From: Avrilella dinanensis
Lineage (GTDB): Bacteria; Bacteroidota; Bacteroidia; Flavobacteriales; Flavobacteriaceae
Assembly: GCF_002807015.1 (NCBI RefSeq)
Contig: NZ_NIPO01000001.1
Location: 1,736,416 to 1,800,415, forward strand
Direction of reading: 5' to 3'
Length of the DNA stretch: 64,000 nucleotides
The notes beneath the pieces were generated by a model. It was not told where the DNA came from. It did no database searches and saw only the letters and a list, made by a program, of their open reading frames with translations. How positions within the stretch are numbered: the stretch's first letter is position 1; each line of letters begins with the position of its first letter. This document shows, in pieces, positions 43,289 to 51,253 of the stretch. The position numbers and the translations under genes were made by a program.

Positions 43289-44881
43289 ATGAATCAATCA
43301 AACGATTTAGAATTAACAAAACACCTTGAAAAACAAGGTGCTGACACAAAAACGGTATTAGGACACCCGGCTTCTTTGTTTGTTCTTTTCTTTACCGAAA
43401 TGTGGGAACGCTTCAGCTACTACGGAATGCGGGCTTTATTAACATTGTTTCTCGTCAGTTCATTGGCAGACGGAGGCTGGGAATGGACAAGAGAAGATTC
43501 AATGCAACTATATGCTTATTATACTGGGTTAGTTTATTTAACACCACTAATCGGCGGAATGATTGCCGACCGTTTTACAGGATTTAAAAAAGCGATTCTT
43601 TGGGGTGCTTTGATTATGACTTTAGGTCATGCTTCAATGGCATTAGAAATTTTTGATAAAAGCTTTTTCTTTATAGGATTAGCGTTAATGATTTTGGGGA
43701 ATGGTATGTTTAAACCAAATATTTCTTCCATGGTCGGAAACCTTTATCCTGATACAAGTGTCAAAAAAGATGCAGGCTACACCATTTTTTATATGGGAAT
43801 CAACGCCGGAGCATTTTTAGGAATGTTATTGTGTGGATATATCGGCGAAAAAGTTGGTTGGCATTGGGGCTTCGGATTAGCCGGAGTATTTATGTTCTTC
43901 GGAATGTTACAATTCTATTTTGGTCAAAAAGTATTTGGTATCAATGGCGAGAGTCCGAAAAATATGCAGGAATTCCACGACAAGAAAATAGCCAACCACG
44001 AAGAAGAACCGGAAGAAGAAACTCCTTCCAACGTGGTCAGAGACCGTTTAATTGTTGTAGCCGTGCTGATGTTAGCAAGTATCGTTTTCTTCCTGGCTTT
44101 TGAACAGGCCGGAGGTTCCATGTCTATTTTTGCATTAGACTATACACAACGTGTTCTCGACGGAAGTGCCGCAGTAACTTTCAAATGGATTGATGCTATA
44201 CTAACCATTGTTCCGATAGCTATTGTAACGATTGTTCTGGCGAGTTTAGCTAAAAAACTTTTTAAGGAATATCCGCTCACGATTATCTTCACAGCTATAT
44301 CCTTTTTAATCATCTGGGGATTGGGATTATGGAAAGTTTGGAGAGAATTCGGCAATGTAGAAACAGAAGTTGGTGCGTCATGGTTCCAAATATTAAACTC
44401 ATTTTTCATCATTACTTTAGCTTCAAGTTTCAGCAAGTTTTGGGAAAAAGTATGGAATCCTTCAGGTCCCATAAAATTTGCTTTAGGGTTAATTTTAGTA
44501 GGTATCGGATTTACCGCTTTGGCTTACGGAGCAAGTTCAATTCCGCAAGGAGCCAAAACCGCCTCTGTAAGTATGATATGGCTGATTATTGCTTACTTCT
44601 TCCATACCACCGGAGAGTTATGTTTATCACCCGTTGGTTTATCTTACGTGAGTAAACTATCCCCTAAAAAATTATTGGGATTATTATTCGGATTTTGGTT
44701 TTGTGCCTCTGCCATTGCAAATCTAATAGGAGGATTTTTAGGTTCTACTATTGATAAAATTGTTTCCGAACATTCCATGTCTTATTTCTTTATGATTTTT
44801 GCCATCATACCAGGAATAACCGCATTGATATTGATAATACTTAACCCAATGCTTAAAAAGAAAATGCACGGGATTAATTAA
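43289..44881 (+). CDS. POT/PTR-family proton-dependent oligopeptide transporter
   Basis: A 530-residue MFS transporter of the POT family. It has the H+-coupling motif FTEMWERFSYYGMRALL in TM1, GGMIADRFTGFKKAI, GNGMFKPNISSMVGNLY, FYMGINAGAFLG and the FHTTGELCLSPVGLSYVSKL signature of the C-terminal half. A Glu-rich cytoplasmic loop (EEEPEEETPS) sits near residues 230-245. It imports di- and tripeptides with protons and lies directly after DPP4 on the same strand, so periplasmic dipeptides made by DPP4 can be taken up. A terminator follows. Confidence 0.95.
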   Translation: MNQSNDLELTKHLEKQGADTKTVLGHPASLFVLFFTEMWERFSYYGMRALLTLFLVSSLADGGWEWTREDSMQLYAYYTGLVYLTPLIGGMIADRFTGFKKAILWGALIMTLGHASMALEIFDKSFFFIGLALMILGNGMFKPNISSMVGNLYPDTSVKKDAGYTIFYMGINAGAFLGMLLCGYIGEKVGWHWGFGLAGVFMFFGMLQFYFGQKVFGINGESPKNMQEFHDKKIANHEEEPEEETPSNVVRDRLIVVAVLMLASIVFFLAFEQAGGSMSIFALDYTQRVLDGSAAVTFKWIDAILTIVPIAIVTIVLASLAKKLFKEYPLTIIFTAISFLIIWGLGLWKVWREFGNVETEVGASWFQILNSFFIITLASSFSKFWEKVWNPSGPIKFALGLILVGIGFTALAYGASSIPQGAKTASVSMIWLIIAYFFHTTGELCLSPVGLSYVSKLSPKKLLGLLFGFWFCASAIANLIGGFLGSTIDKIVSEHSMSYFFMIFAIIPGITALILIILNPMLKKKMHGIN

Positions 44882-44905
44882 TCAAAAAATACAAATTATA
44901 TAAAA

Positions 44906-44950
44906 AATGAAGCCCTTTCGCTATTTACAACGAAAGAGCTTCATTTTTTT
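44906..44950 (+). terminator. Terminator after the POT transporter gene
   Basis: Arms AATGAAGC-CTTTCG and CGAAAG-GCTTCATT (44906-44945) with one internal mismatch and loop CTATTTACAA, followed by a T run. Confidence 0.78.
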
Positions 44951-45054
44951 TAAACATACCCTGTCTCTACCAAAAACAATAAATTTGAGAATTATTTCAA
45001 CCAAAAGCCGTATATTCGCATAAACTTTTACACCACAAAATCAATAAATATTAT

Positions 45055-45945
45055 ATGAAGAATATAGCAGTAATTGGTGCAGGAACAATGGGTAACGGAA
45101 TTGCTCACACTTTTGCACAAAAAGGATTTCAGGTAAACCTTATAGACATCAGCGAAAAAGCTCTTGAAAAAGGAATCGGCACCATCACAACCAATCTGGA
45201 CAGAATGGTAGCCAAAGGTACAATTACTGATTCCGACAAGCAACAGACATTAAACAACATCACTTCCTTTACCGATATGAAACAAGGTGTTTCCGGTGTG
45301 GAATTAGTGGTTGAAGCTGCTACAGAAAACATTGACCTGAAACTGAATATTTTCAGACAATTAAATGATTTTTGTTCTGAAAATGTAATTTTAGCCACCA
45401 ATACTTCATCTATTTCTATCACACAAATTGCCGCCGTAGTCAATGCTCCGCAACGTGTGATTGGTATGCACTTTATGAATCCCGTGCCGATTATGAAATT
45501 GGTTGAAATCATTCGCGGATACAACACTTCCGATGAAGTGACCAAGGCTATTATGGATTTGTCCCTTGCTTTGGGCAAAACACCTACCGAAGTAAACGAC
45601 TATCCAGGATTTGTAGCCAACCGCATTCTGATGCCAATGATTAACGAATCTATAGAAACCTTATACAATGGTGTTGCCGGCGTAGAGGAAATCGACACAG
45701 TAATGAAATTAGGAATGGCACACCCGATGGGGCCGTTACAATTGGCTGATTTCATCGGATTGGACGTATGTTTATCTATCTTAAATGTAATGTACGACGG
45801 ATTCAAAAATCCGAAATACGCACCATGCCCGCTATTGGTTAATATGGTAATGGCAGGAAAACTTGGGGTAAAATCAGGCGAAGGTTTTTACGATTACAGC
45901 GAAAGCAAAAAAGCCGAGAAAGTTTCGAAGCAGTTTTTGTCATAA
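45055..45945 (+). CDS. 3-hydroxybutyryl-CoA dehydrogenase (3-hydroxyacyl-CoA dehydrogenase family)
   Basis: A 296-residue NAD-dependent enzyme that interconverts 3-hydroxyacyl-CoA and 3-oxoacyl-CoA. It has the N-terminal Rossmann loop AVIGAGTMGNGIAHTFA, VVEAATENIDLKL, ATNTSSISIT, the catalytic His in IGMHFMNPVP with Glu in MKLVEII, and the C-terminal dimer domain NRILMPMINE. The length matches the stand-alone short form (PaaH/HBD), not the fused FadB. Monocistronic, with a near-consensus box TATATTCG upstream; the hairpin repeat element lies directly downstream. Confidence 0.92.
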   Translation: MKNIAVIGAGTMGNGIAHTFAQKGFQVNLIDISEKALEKGIGTITTNLDRMVAKGTITDSDKQQTLNNITSFTDMKQGVSGVELVVEAATENIDLKLNIFRQLNDFCSENVILATNTSSISITQIAAVVNAPQRVIGMHFMNPVPIMKLVEIIRGYNTSDEVTKAIMDLSLALGKTPTEVNDYPGFVANRILMPMINESIETLYNGVAGVEEIDTVMKLGMAHPMGPLQLADFIGLDVCLSILNVMYDGFKNPKYAPCPLLVNMVMAGKLGVKSGEGFYDYSESKKAEKVSKQFLS

Positions 45946-45948
45946 AGT

Positions 45949-46060
45949 TCAAAATGTCGAATGTCTTAAAGTCCGAATGTCTTTAGAAACTGAAACAAGT
46001 TCAGTTTGACAAATACGGACTTTTGACTTTATAACTTTCGACTTTACGACTTTAAAACCT
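45949..46060. repeat. Degenerate GACTTT/AAAGTC repeat array forming a large imperfect hairpin
   Basis: The left arm carries AATGTC, GAATGTC and AAAGTCCG (45968-45975). The centre is AAACTGAA (45987-45994), loop ACAAG, TTCAGTTT (46000-46007). The right arm carries CGGACTTT (46016-46023) and repeated GACTTT, ACTTTCG, GACTTTACGACTTT. The arms are complementary over most of their length, so the whole gap before the DUF1015 gene can fold. It resembles a dispersed intergenic element rather than a simple terminator (no T tract). Confidence 0.6.
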
Positions 46061-46077
46061 TTGACTATAAAATCATT

Positions 46078-47289
46078 ATGGCAGATATTATTCCTTTCAG
46101 GGCAACACGCCCCACACCCGACAAAGCCTCGTTGGTAACCACTTTGGCATACGATGAATATTCAGCGACCGAGCTGGCTTCGTGGCTGGATTTTAATCCG
46201 TTTTCTTTTTTGCATATCATCAATCCGGCGTATGTCAATCAGCAGAAAATCGGGGTGGAACAACGTTTCAGAATCGTAGCTGCCAAATATAAAGATTTCA
46301 AACGCGACCGGATTTTTATTCAGGACGAAAACCCAGCTTACTATCTATACCGGATTGCTGCCCGGAATTATAGTTTTATCGGGATTATGGCGGGTACGTC
46401 AATCGAAGATTACAAATCTCAACTCATCAAAAAACATGAAAATACTTTAGATTACCGGGTATTGGCCTTGCGGGATTATTTTAAGATTTCGGGTTTCAAC
46501 ACCGAGCCTGTTTTGATGATGCACCCCGACAACCCGGATTTGGATAAATGGATAGAAAATTATCAAAACAACACACCTATCTATGATTTCACAACTACCA
46601 ACAAACAAAAACATACTGTTTGGAAAGTTGATAATCAAACAGATATAGATTACATTACACAGATATTCAAAGGTTTTGAACACCTTTATATCGCCGACGG
46701 CCATCATCGTTCGGCTGCATCAGAAATGATACATGATGAAAATACGGAAAACCCGTTGCTGCGGTATTTTATGAGTTATCTCGTTTCCGAAAAATCTATC
46801 CGAATCAATGAATATAACCGGGTTATTCACGATTTAAACGGTCATACAACAGAAGAATTCCTGTATTTACTCGAAAAAGATTTTATCTTGAAACCTCGTA
46901 AGCAACAATTGTGGAAACCTTCACAAAAATTTGAGTTCGGTATGTACCTCAACAATGTGTATTATAGCCTGAAACTTAAAAACCTACCTGAAGCCAATGA
47001 AGGATTAGAAGTGTTGGACGCTCAGATTTTGTACGACAAAATATTACACAAAATACTGGGAATAGGCGATTTACGAACCGACAGTCGCATTGATTATATT
47101 CCCGGAAATCAAAGTGTTATCGAGATGTTTAAAAAAATAGATAACGGCGAATATGAAGTCGGGTTTACGTTATTTCCGCCTTCTATCGATGAAATTAAAT
47201 ATCTGGCACACAATAACTTGACTATGCCACCAAAAAGCACTTATATCGAACCGAAACTCCGAAACGGATTAATGATTTATGAATTTTAA
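46078..47289 (+). CDS. DUF1015 family protein (HTH-type SerK-like kinase relative)
   Basis: A 403-residue cytoplasmic protein matching DUF1015: IIPFRATRPTPDKA at the start, RDRIFIQDENPAYYLYRI, FIGIMAGTSIEDY, HENTL, the core LYIADGHHRSAASEM and the C-terminal GEYEVGFTLFPPSIDEI. Some archaeal relatives are ADP-dependent serine kinases (SerK). The DGHHR motif is kept here, but the substrate is unproven. yggS follows after 6 bases, giving a probable operon with a PLP-homeostasis protein, which would fit an amino-acid-related role. Confidence 0.82.
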   Translation: MADIIPFRATRPTPDKASLVTTLAYDEYSATELASWLDFNPFSFLHIINPAYVNQQKIGVEQRFRIVAAKYKDFKRDRIFIQDENPAYYLYRIAARNYSFIGIMAGTSIEDYKSQLIKKHENTLDYRVLALRDYFKISGFNTEPVLMMHPDNPDLDKWIENYQNNTPIYDFTTTNKQKHTVWKVDNQTDIDYITQIFKGFEHLYIADGHHRSAASEMIHDENTENPLLRYFMSYLVSEKSIRINEYNRVIHDLNGHTTEEFLYLLEKDFILKPRKQQLWKPSQKFEFGMYLNNVYYSLKLKNLPEANEGLEVLDAQILYDKILHKILGIGDLRTDSRIDYIPGNQSVIEMFKKIDNGEYEVGFTLFPPSIDEIKYLAHNNLTMPPKSTYIEPKLRNGLMIYEF

Positions 47290-47295
47290 TTTTTT

Positions 47296-47961
47296 ATGAT
47301 GTCAATTAGTTCTAATTTACTGAAAATCAAAGATATTTTACCTAAAAATATAACCCTCGTAGCAGTTTCCAAAACCAAACCCGTCAGTGATTTAATGGAA
47401 GCTTATGAAGCCGGGCAACGGGTTTTCGGCGAAAATAAGATTCAGGAAATGACCCAAAAGTGGGAACAAATGCCCAAGGATATCCAATGGCACATGATTG
47501 GACACGTACAGACGAATAAGGTCAAATATATGGCTCCATATGTATCGTTGATTCACGGTGTGGACAGCCTGAAACTATTGAAAGAAATCAACAAACAGGC
47601 GAAAAAATGGCATCGTGTGATTCCATGCCTATTGCAGGTTTATATTGCGACCGAAGAAACCAAGTTCGGTTTGGAACAGGACGAATTATTGCAGTTGATT
47701 CATTCTGATGAATTCAAGGAAATGGAAAACATCAAAATTGTCGGATTGATGGGAATGGCTTCATTTACAGAAGATAACAACAAAATCCGTAAAGAATTTC
47801 AATCGCTGAAAGATATCTTTGATTATGTAAAACCGTATCAGCTTCCTAACTGCCATTTTGAACATTTATCCATGGGAATGAGCGGCGATTATAAAATCGC
47901 TATCGAATGCGGAAGTACAATGGTAAGAATCGGAAGTAGTATTTTTGGGAGAAGAGAGTAG
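47296..47961 (+). CDS. yggS: YggS-family pyridoxal phosphate homeostasis protein
   Basis: A 221-residue single-domain TIM-barrel PLP protein (PLPBP/PROSC family). The PLP Lys is in LVAVSKTKP, and the motifs FGENKIQEM, WHMIGHVQTNKVKYM, GLMGMAS and LSMGMSGDYKIAIECGSTMVRIGSSIFG are all present. It carries no known catalytic activity and buffers PLP in the cell. ATG 47296 has another ATG directly before it in another frame but this one fits the family. It probably shares a transcript with the DUF1015 gene. Confidence 0.93.
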   Translation: MMSISSNLLKIKDILPKNITLVAVSKTKPVSDLMEAYEAGQRVFGENKIQEMTQKWEQMPKDIQWHMIGHVQTNKVKYMAPYVSLIHGVDSLKLLKEINKQAKKWHRVIPCLLQVYIATEETKFGLEQDELLQLIHSDEFKEMENIKIVGLMGMASFTEDNNKIRKEFQSLKDIFDYVKPYQLPNCHFEHLSMGMSGDYKIAIECGSTMVRIGSSIFGRRE

Positions 47962-47971
47962 TTTTATTTTG

Positions 47972-47979
47972 TAACTTTG
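47972..47979 (+). promoter_or_regulatory. -7 promoter box of the restriction-modification operon
   Basis: TAACTTTG matches TAnnTTTG and ends 21 bases before the methyltransferase ATG. The -33 region is poor. No controller (C) protein gene or C-box is apparent. Confidence 0.45.
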
Positions 47980-48000
47980 AAATAATCAAATTGATTTGAA

Positions 48001-49017
48001 ATGGAAACATTAGTCTCCTCATTAAGAACAGAAAAAACAAAAAGTAATAAAGCACTAAAAGACTATAAATATATCGATTTATTTGCTGGTATTGGTGGTT
48101 TTCATCTGGCAATGAATCATTTTAATGCCGAATGTGTTTTTGCTTCTGAATGGGATGAGTCTGCCGCTCAAGTATATGAAAAAAATTTTGGGCTTATTCC
48201 GAAAGGCGATATTACACAAATCAACGAAAAAGATATTCCACAGCATGATATTTTATGTGGTGGCTTTCCTTGTCAGGCATTTTCTATTTCAGGAAAACAA
48301 AAAGGATTCGAAGATACTCGCGGAACTTTGTTTTTTGACATTGCAAGGATAGTAAAGCATCACAAGCCTAAAATTATTTTTCTGGAAAATGTTAAAAATC
48401 TGGAAAAGCACGATAAAGGAAAAACATTAAAAACAATTATTACCACAATTACTGATTTGGGGTACGATGTGTATTACAAAGTACTTAACGCAAGTGATTA
48501 TGGATTACCTCAAAACAGAGAACGAATATTTATTGTTTGTTTTAGAAAGGATTTAAAAATTACCCATTTTAATTTTCCCGCTCCCATCAACAAAGCTGTT
48601 TCTCTCAATGATATTCTTGAGACAAATCCAGAAGCTAAAATAATAAACAGACCAGACATAAATATCTATAAAGAAGCTAAACCTCAGCTCAATATTTTTG
48701 GAGAGATAGAAATATCTAACAAGCCTATACAAATAGGTATCGTAAATAAGGGAGGACAAGGAGAGAGAATATACAGTCCTTATGGGCATGCTTGTACACT
48801 TTCTGCTTATGGTGGTGGAGTCGGTTCAAAAACAGGTATTTACTTGATAAATGGCGTACTTAGAAAATTAAGTCCTAGAGAATGTGCCAGAATACAAGGA
48901 TTTCCCGATTGGTTTCATATCGATGATAAAGCAAATCGAGCGTATAAACAATTTGGCAATAGTGTTGCGGTCAACGTCTTAAAAGAAATAATTAAAGAAA
49001 TAACAAAAGTGCTTTGA
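48001..49017 (+). CDS. DNA (cytosine-5)-methyltransferase, M.HhaI-like
   Basis: A 338-residue C5-cytosine methyltransferase with all motifs: I YIDLFAGIGGF, IV GGFPCQAFSISGKQKG (nucleophile Cys91), VI FLENVKN, VIII QNRERIF, IX RKLSPRECARIQGFP, X QFGNSVAVNVL. The target-recognition region GIVNKGGQGERIYS ... TLSAYGGG is nearly the same as I recall for M.HhaI, including the Gln and Arg of GQGER and the Tyr-Gly-Gly contacts, which predicts GCGC as target. The adjacent nuclease gene overlaps the stop. Codon use looks AT-richer than its neighbours, consistent with acquisition. Confidence 0.92.
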   Translation: METLVSSLRTEKTKSNKALKDYKYIDLFAGIGGFHLAMNHFNAECVFASEWDESAAQVYEKNFGLIPKGDITQINEKDIPQHDILCGGFPCQAFSISGKQKGFEDTRGTLFFDIARIVKHHKPKIIFLENVKNLEKHDKGKTLKTIITTITDLGYDVYYKVLNASDYGLPQNRERIFIVCFRKDLKITHFNFPAPINKAVSLNDILETNPEAKIINRPDINIYKEAKPQLNIFGEIEISNKPIQIGIVNKGGQGERIYSPYGHACTLSAYGGGVGSKTGIYLINGVLRKLSPRECARIQGFPDWFHIDDKANRAYKQFGNSVAVNVLKEIIKEITKVL

Positions 49018-49841
49018 TGGATTACAAACAAACAATCGGTTCATATACCGCAAAAGGTGGATTTAAAAACGAGATAGATATTGTTCTGAAATTCAACAAT
49101 TATAAAAATGATAAAGATGCCAAGTTATGGCTTCAAATTATGGGATATAATCCCGAAAAAATACAGCAATTAACAGCCGTTCAAATAGCTCCAAAAATAA
49201 ATAAAACAAAAGCTTTAAGTTTAGGAGTAACCGAAGAAAATCACGAAGAAACAATGATTTTCAAAAAAGCAGATATTCAAGTTAAATTAGAAGTAATTAT
49301 TAACGAAATATATTATATCGAGAATATATCACTAAAAAAAGCCAATATCGGTGCGGGTTATAATCAAGTGGATAAAAGACCCGTAGATAAATATCGAGCT
49401 TTTTGGAATATTCCAGAATCTGTTTGTGAAACACTAAAACTTTACACTGGAGAAATTCCTCCAATAACCCCTAATAATTTAAGAGATAATCGAAGAATGT
49501 TTTTAGATGAAATCGACAAAATCAAAACAAACGAATTATTAGATTTTTTCACCGAAAACAAAACTTTGATTTTCAATGATGTTTTAAGAGGCAGAGGAGC
49601 TTTAGCTGCTGATTGGGTGCTCGTTACCCGAAAAAAAGAAGATAAGATTGATTGGGTTTTAAAAGACATCAACTTTGTTTGTAATTTTTTTGCCAAAGGC
49701 AATGTAGAAATTACAAAAAGAGGTAATCTAAAGATTGGACGTATGACAGCACAAAGAAAAGGCGGCACTCCTGACCCGAAAAGTTTGCAATTTAAATTAA
49801 ATCCTTTAGACTTATTTGAATCTATTCCCGAAAAAGAATAA
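49017..49841 (+). CDS. Type II restriction endonuclease, HinP1I-like (predicted GCGC)
   Basis: A 274-residue protein from ATG 49017, which shares one base with the methyltransferase stop (TGATG); TTG 49014 is also in frame. It lines up with R.HinP1I as I recall it: GFKNEIDI, MGYNPEKI, GYNQVDK, YTGEIPP, DNRRMF, LRGRGALAADWVLV and QRKGGTPDPKSLQFKLNPLDLF. The catalytic D-X18-(Q)-x-K pattern appears as Asp86 ... Ser105-Leu-Lys107, at the identical spacing but with Ser replacing the Gln of HinP1I. It should cut unmethylated GCGC sites. Activity depends on that substitution being tolerated. Confidence 0.85.
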   Translation: MDYKQTIGSYTAKGGFKNEIDIVLKFNNYKNDKDAKLWLQIMGYNPEKIQQLTAVQIAPKINKTKALSLGVTEENHEETMIFKKADIQVKLEVIINEIYYIENISLKKANIGAGYNQVDKRPVDKYRAFWNIPESVCETLKLYTGEIPPITPNNLRDNRRMFLDEIDKIKTNELLDFFTENKTLIFNDVLRGRGALAADWVLVTRKKEDKIDWVLKDINFVCNFFAKGNVEITKRGNLKIGRMTAQRKGGTPDPKSLQFKLNPLDLFESIPEKE

Positions 49842-49886
49842 TAAAACAATTCATTGACATTTCACACTAACCTTTTCCATTTTTCG

Positions 49887-49894
49887 TAATTTTG
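49887..49894 (+). promoter_or_regulatory. -7 promoter box of the DnaQ-type exonuclease operon
   Basis: TAATTTTG matches TAnnTTTG, 51 bases upstream of GTG 49946, which supports an independent transcript after the restriction-modification genes. Confidence 0.45.
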
Positions 49895-49945
49895 CCCTCG
49901 TAAAAATCAGTTTCGGGTTTGATACCCGACTGCCAAACAGAGTAT

Positions 49946-51253
49946 GTGTACGCAATTATAGATATAGAAACCACAGGAGGAGCCTTCAATCAGGAAGGGA
50001 TTACCGAAATCGCAATTTACCGGTTTGACGGCATCGAAATTACCGACCAACTTATCAGTTTGGTTAATCCGGAACGACCGATTCAACCATTTGTGGAAAA
50101 ACTAACCGGTATCAGACAACCGATGTTGAAAGCCGCACCGAAATTTTACGAAATCGCCAAACGGATTATCGAAATTATCGATGGCTGCATTATCGTTGCT
50201 CATAATGCCAATTTTGACTATCGCGTTTTACAGCTCGAATTCAATCGATTGGGTTATAATTTCAATATGCCGACTTTATGTACGGTAGAACTTTCCAAAA
50301 AATTATTGCCAGACGCATCGTCATACAGTTTAGGCAAACTGGTACGTTCATTGGGCATTCCGATTGCCGACCGGCACCGGGCGAGCGGAGACGCATTGGC
50401 TACGGTAAAATTATTTGAATTACTGTTGGCCAAAGATGAAGACAAAACCATCGTAAAAAACCATATCAAAAATGAGTTATCGCTCGGTATTTCCCCGAAA
50501 TGGATTAGCATTACCGAAAAACTGCCTTATTCGACCGGAATTGTTTATTTTTATAACAAAAACCAACAGCTGATTTACGTCATTAAAGCGACAAATATTT
50601 ATAAAAAAGCCTTGACGATACTTACCGGCGAGCAAAGAATTTATCAGAAAATACAACAGGAAGTGTTTGATATTTCCTTTGAAACCACCGGCTCCGAAAT
50701 TATTGCCAAGATTAAGGAAGATATCGAAATTAAAAAGCATAAACCTAAATATAACAATACCCGGAACTTATACATCGAATCTAAATGGGCGGTATTTTTC
50801 GGCAATGATGAGCAACCGTTGAAAGTAGGAAAAACAGACAGCAGCCAAACGATTATCCGGACATTTAAAAAACAAAAATCAGCACAAAAATTTATTGAAG
50901 AAACCTTGCGTGAAGCTCAGGAAAAATCAGATTCTGAAAGCATTTCACTCGCTTTGTCAGTCAAACAGATTATAACCGAAAAAATTCCTGCTATTGATAA
51001 TTCCATACTTGTATTAAAAGGCAGAAAAAATGGCGAAAAAGGAATTATAATGGTAGAAAATAATACCGTAAAAGGCTATGGTTACGCTGGTTTGAACTAT
51101 CAGATTTCGGAACATAAAATCCTAAAACAAATTATTATTCCGGTTCCTGAAAGCAAAAATTATTACGAATGGTTAATTGACTATCTTTGTAAAAAAAATA
51201 ATTACAAAATAATTCCGCTACAACAACCCGATAATGAAAAGATTAAAGTCTAA
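49946..51253 (+). CDS. DnaQ-type 3'-5' exonuclease with degenerate GIY-YIG domain
   Basis: A 435-residue protein from GTG 49946 (MYAIIDIETTGG fits the family start; the frame opens at TTG 49919). The DEDDh exonuclease domain (about 1-165) has IIDIETTGG, AHNANFDYRVL and the late HRASGDALAT. A UvrC-like GIY-YIG domain follows (about 190-270): TGIVYFYN then IYVIKATNI, where the Gly of YIG is replaced and the catalytic Arg region reads KKAL, so nuclease activity of that domain is doubtful. The C-terminal 150 residues are unassigned. This exonuclease-GIY layout is a known Bacteroidota DNA-repair-like protein. Confidence 0.85.
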   Translation: MYAIIDIETTGGAFNQEGITEIAIYRFDGIEITDQLISLVNPERPIQPFVEKLTGIRQPMLKAAPKFYEIAKRIIEIIDGCIIVAHNANFDYRVLQLEFNRLGYNFNMPTLCTVELSKKLLPDASSYSLGKLVRSLGIPIADRHRASGDALATVKLFELLLAKDEDKTIVKNHIKNELSLGISPKWISITEKLPYSTGIVYFYNKNQQLIYVIKATNIYKKALTILTGEQRIYQKIQQEVFDISFETTGSEIIAKIKEDIEIKKHKPKYNNTRNLYIESKWAVFFGNDEQPLKVGKTDSSQTIIRTFKKQKSAQKFIEETLREAQEKSDSESISLALSVKQIITEKIPAIDNSILVLKGRKNGEKGIIMVENNTVKGYGYAGLNYQISEHKILKQIIIPVPESKNYYEWLIDYLCKKNNYKIIPLQQPDNEKIKV

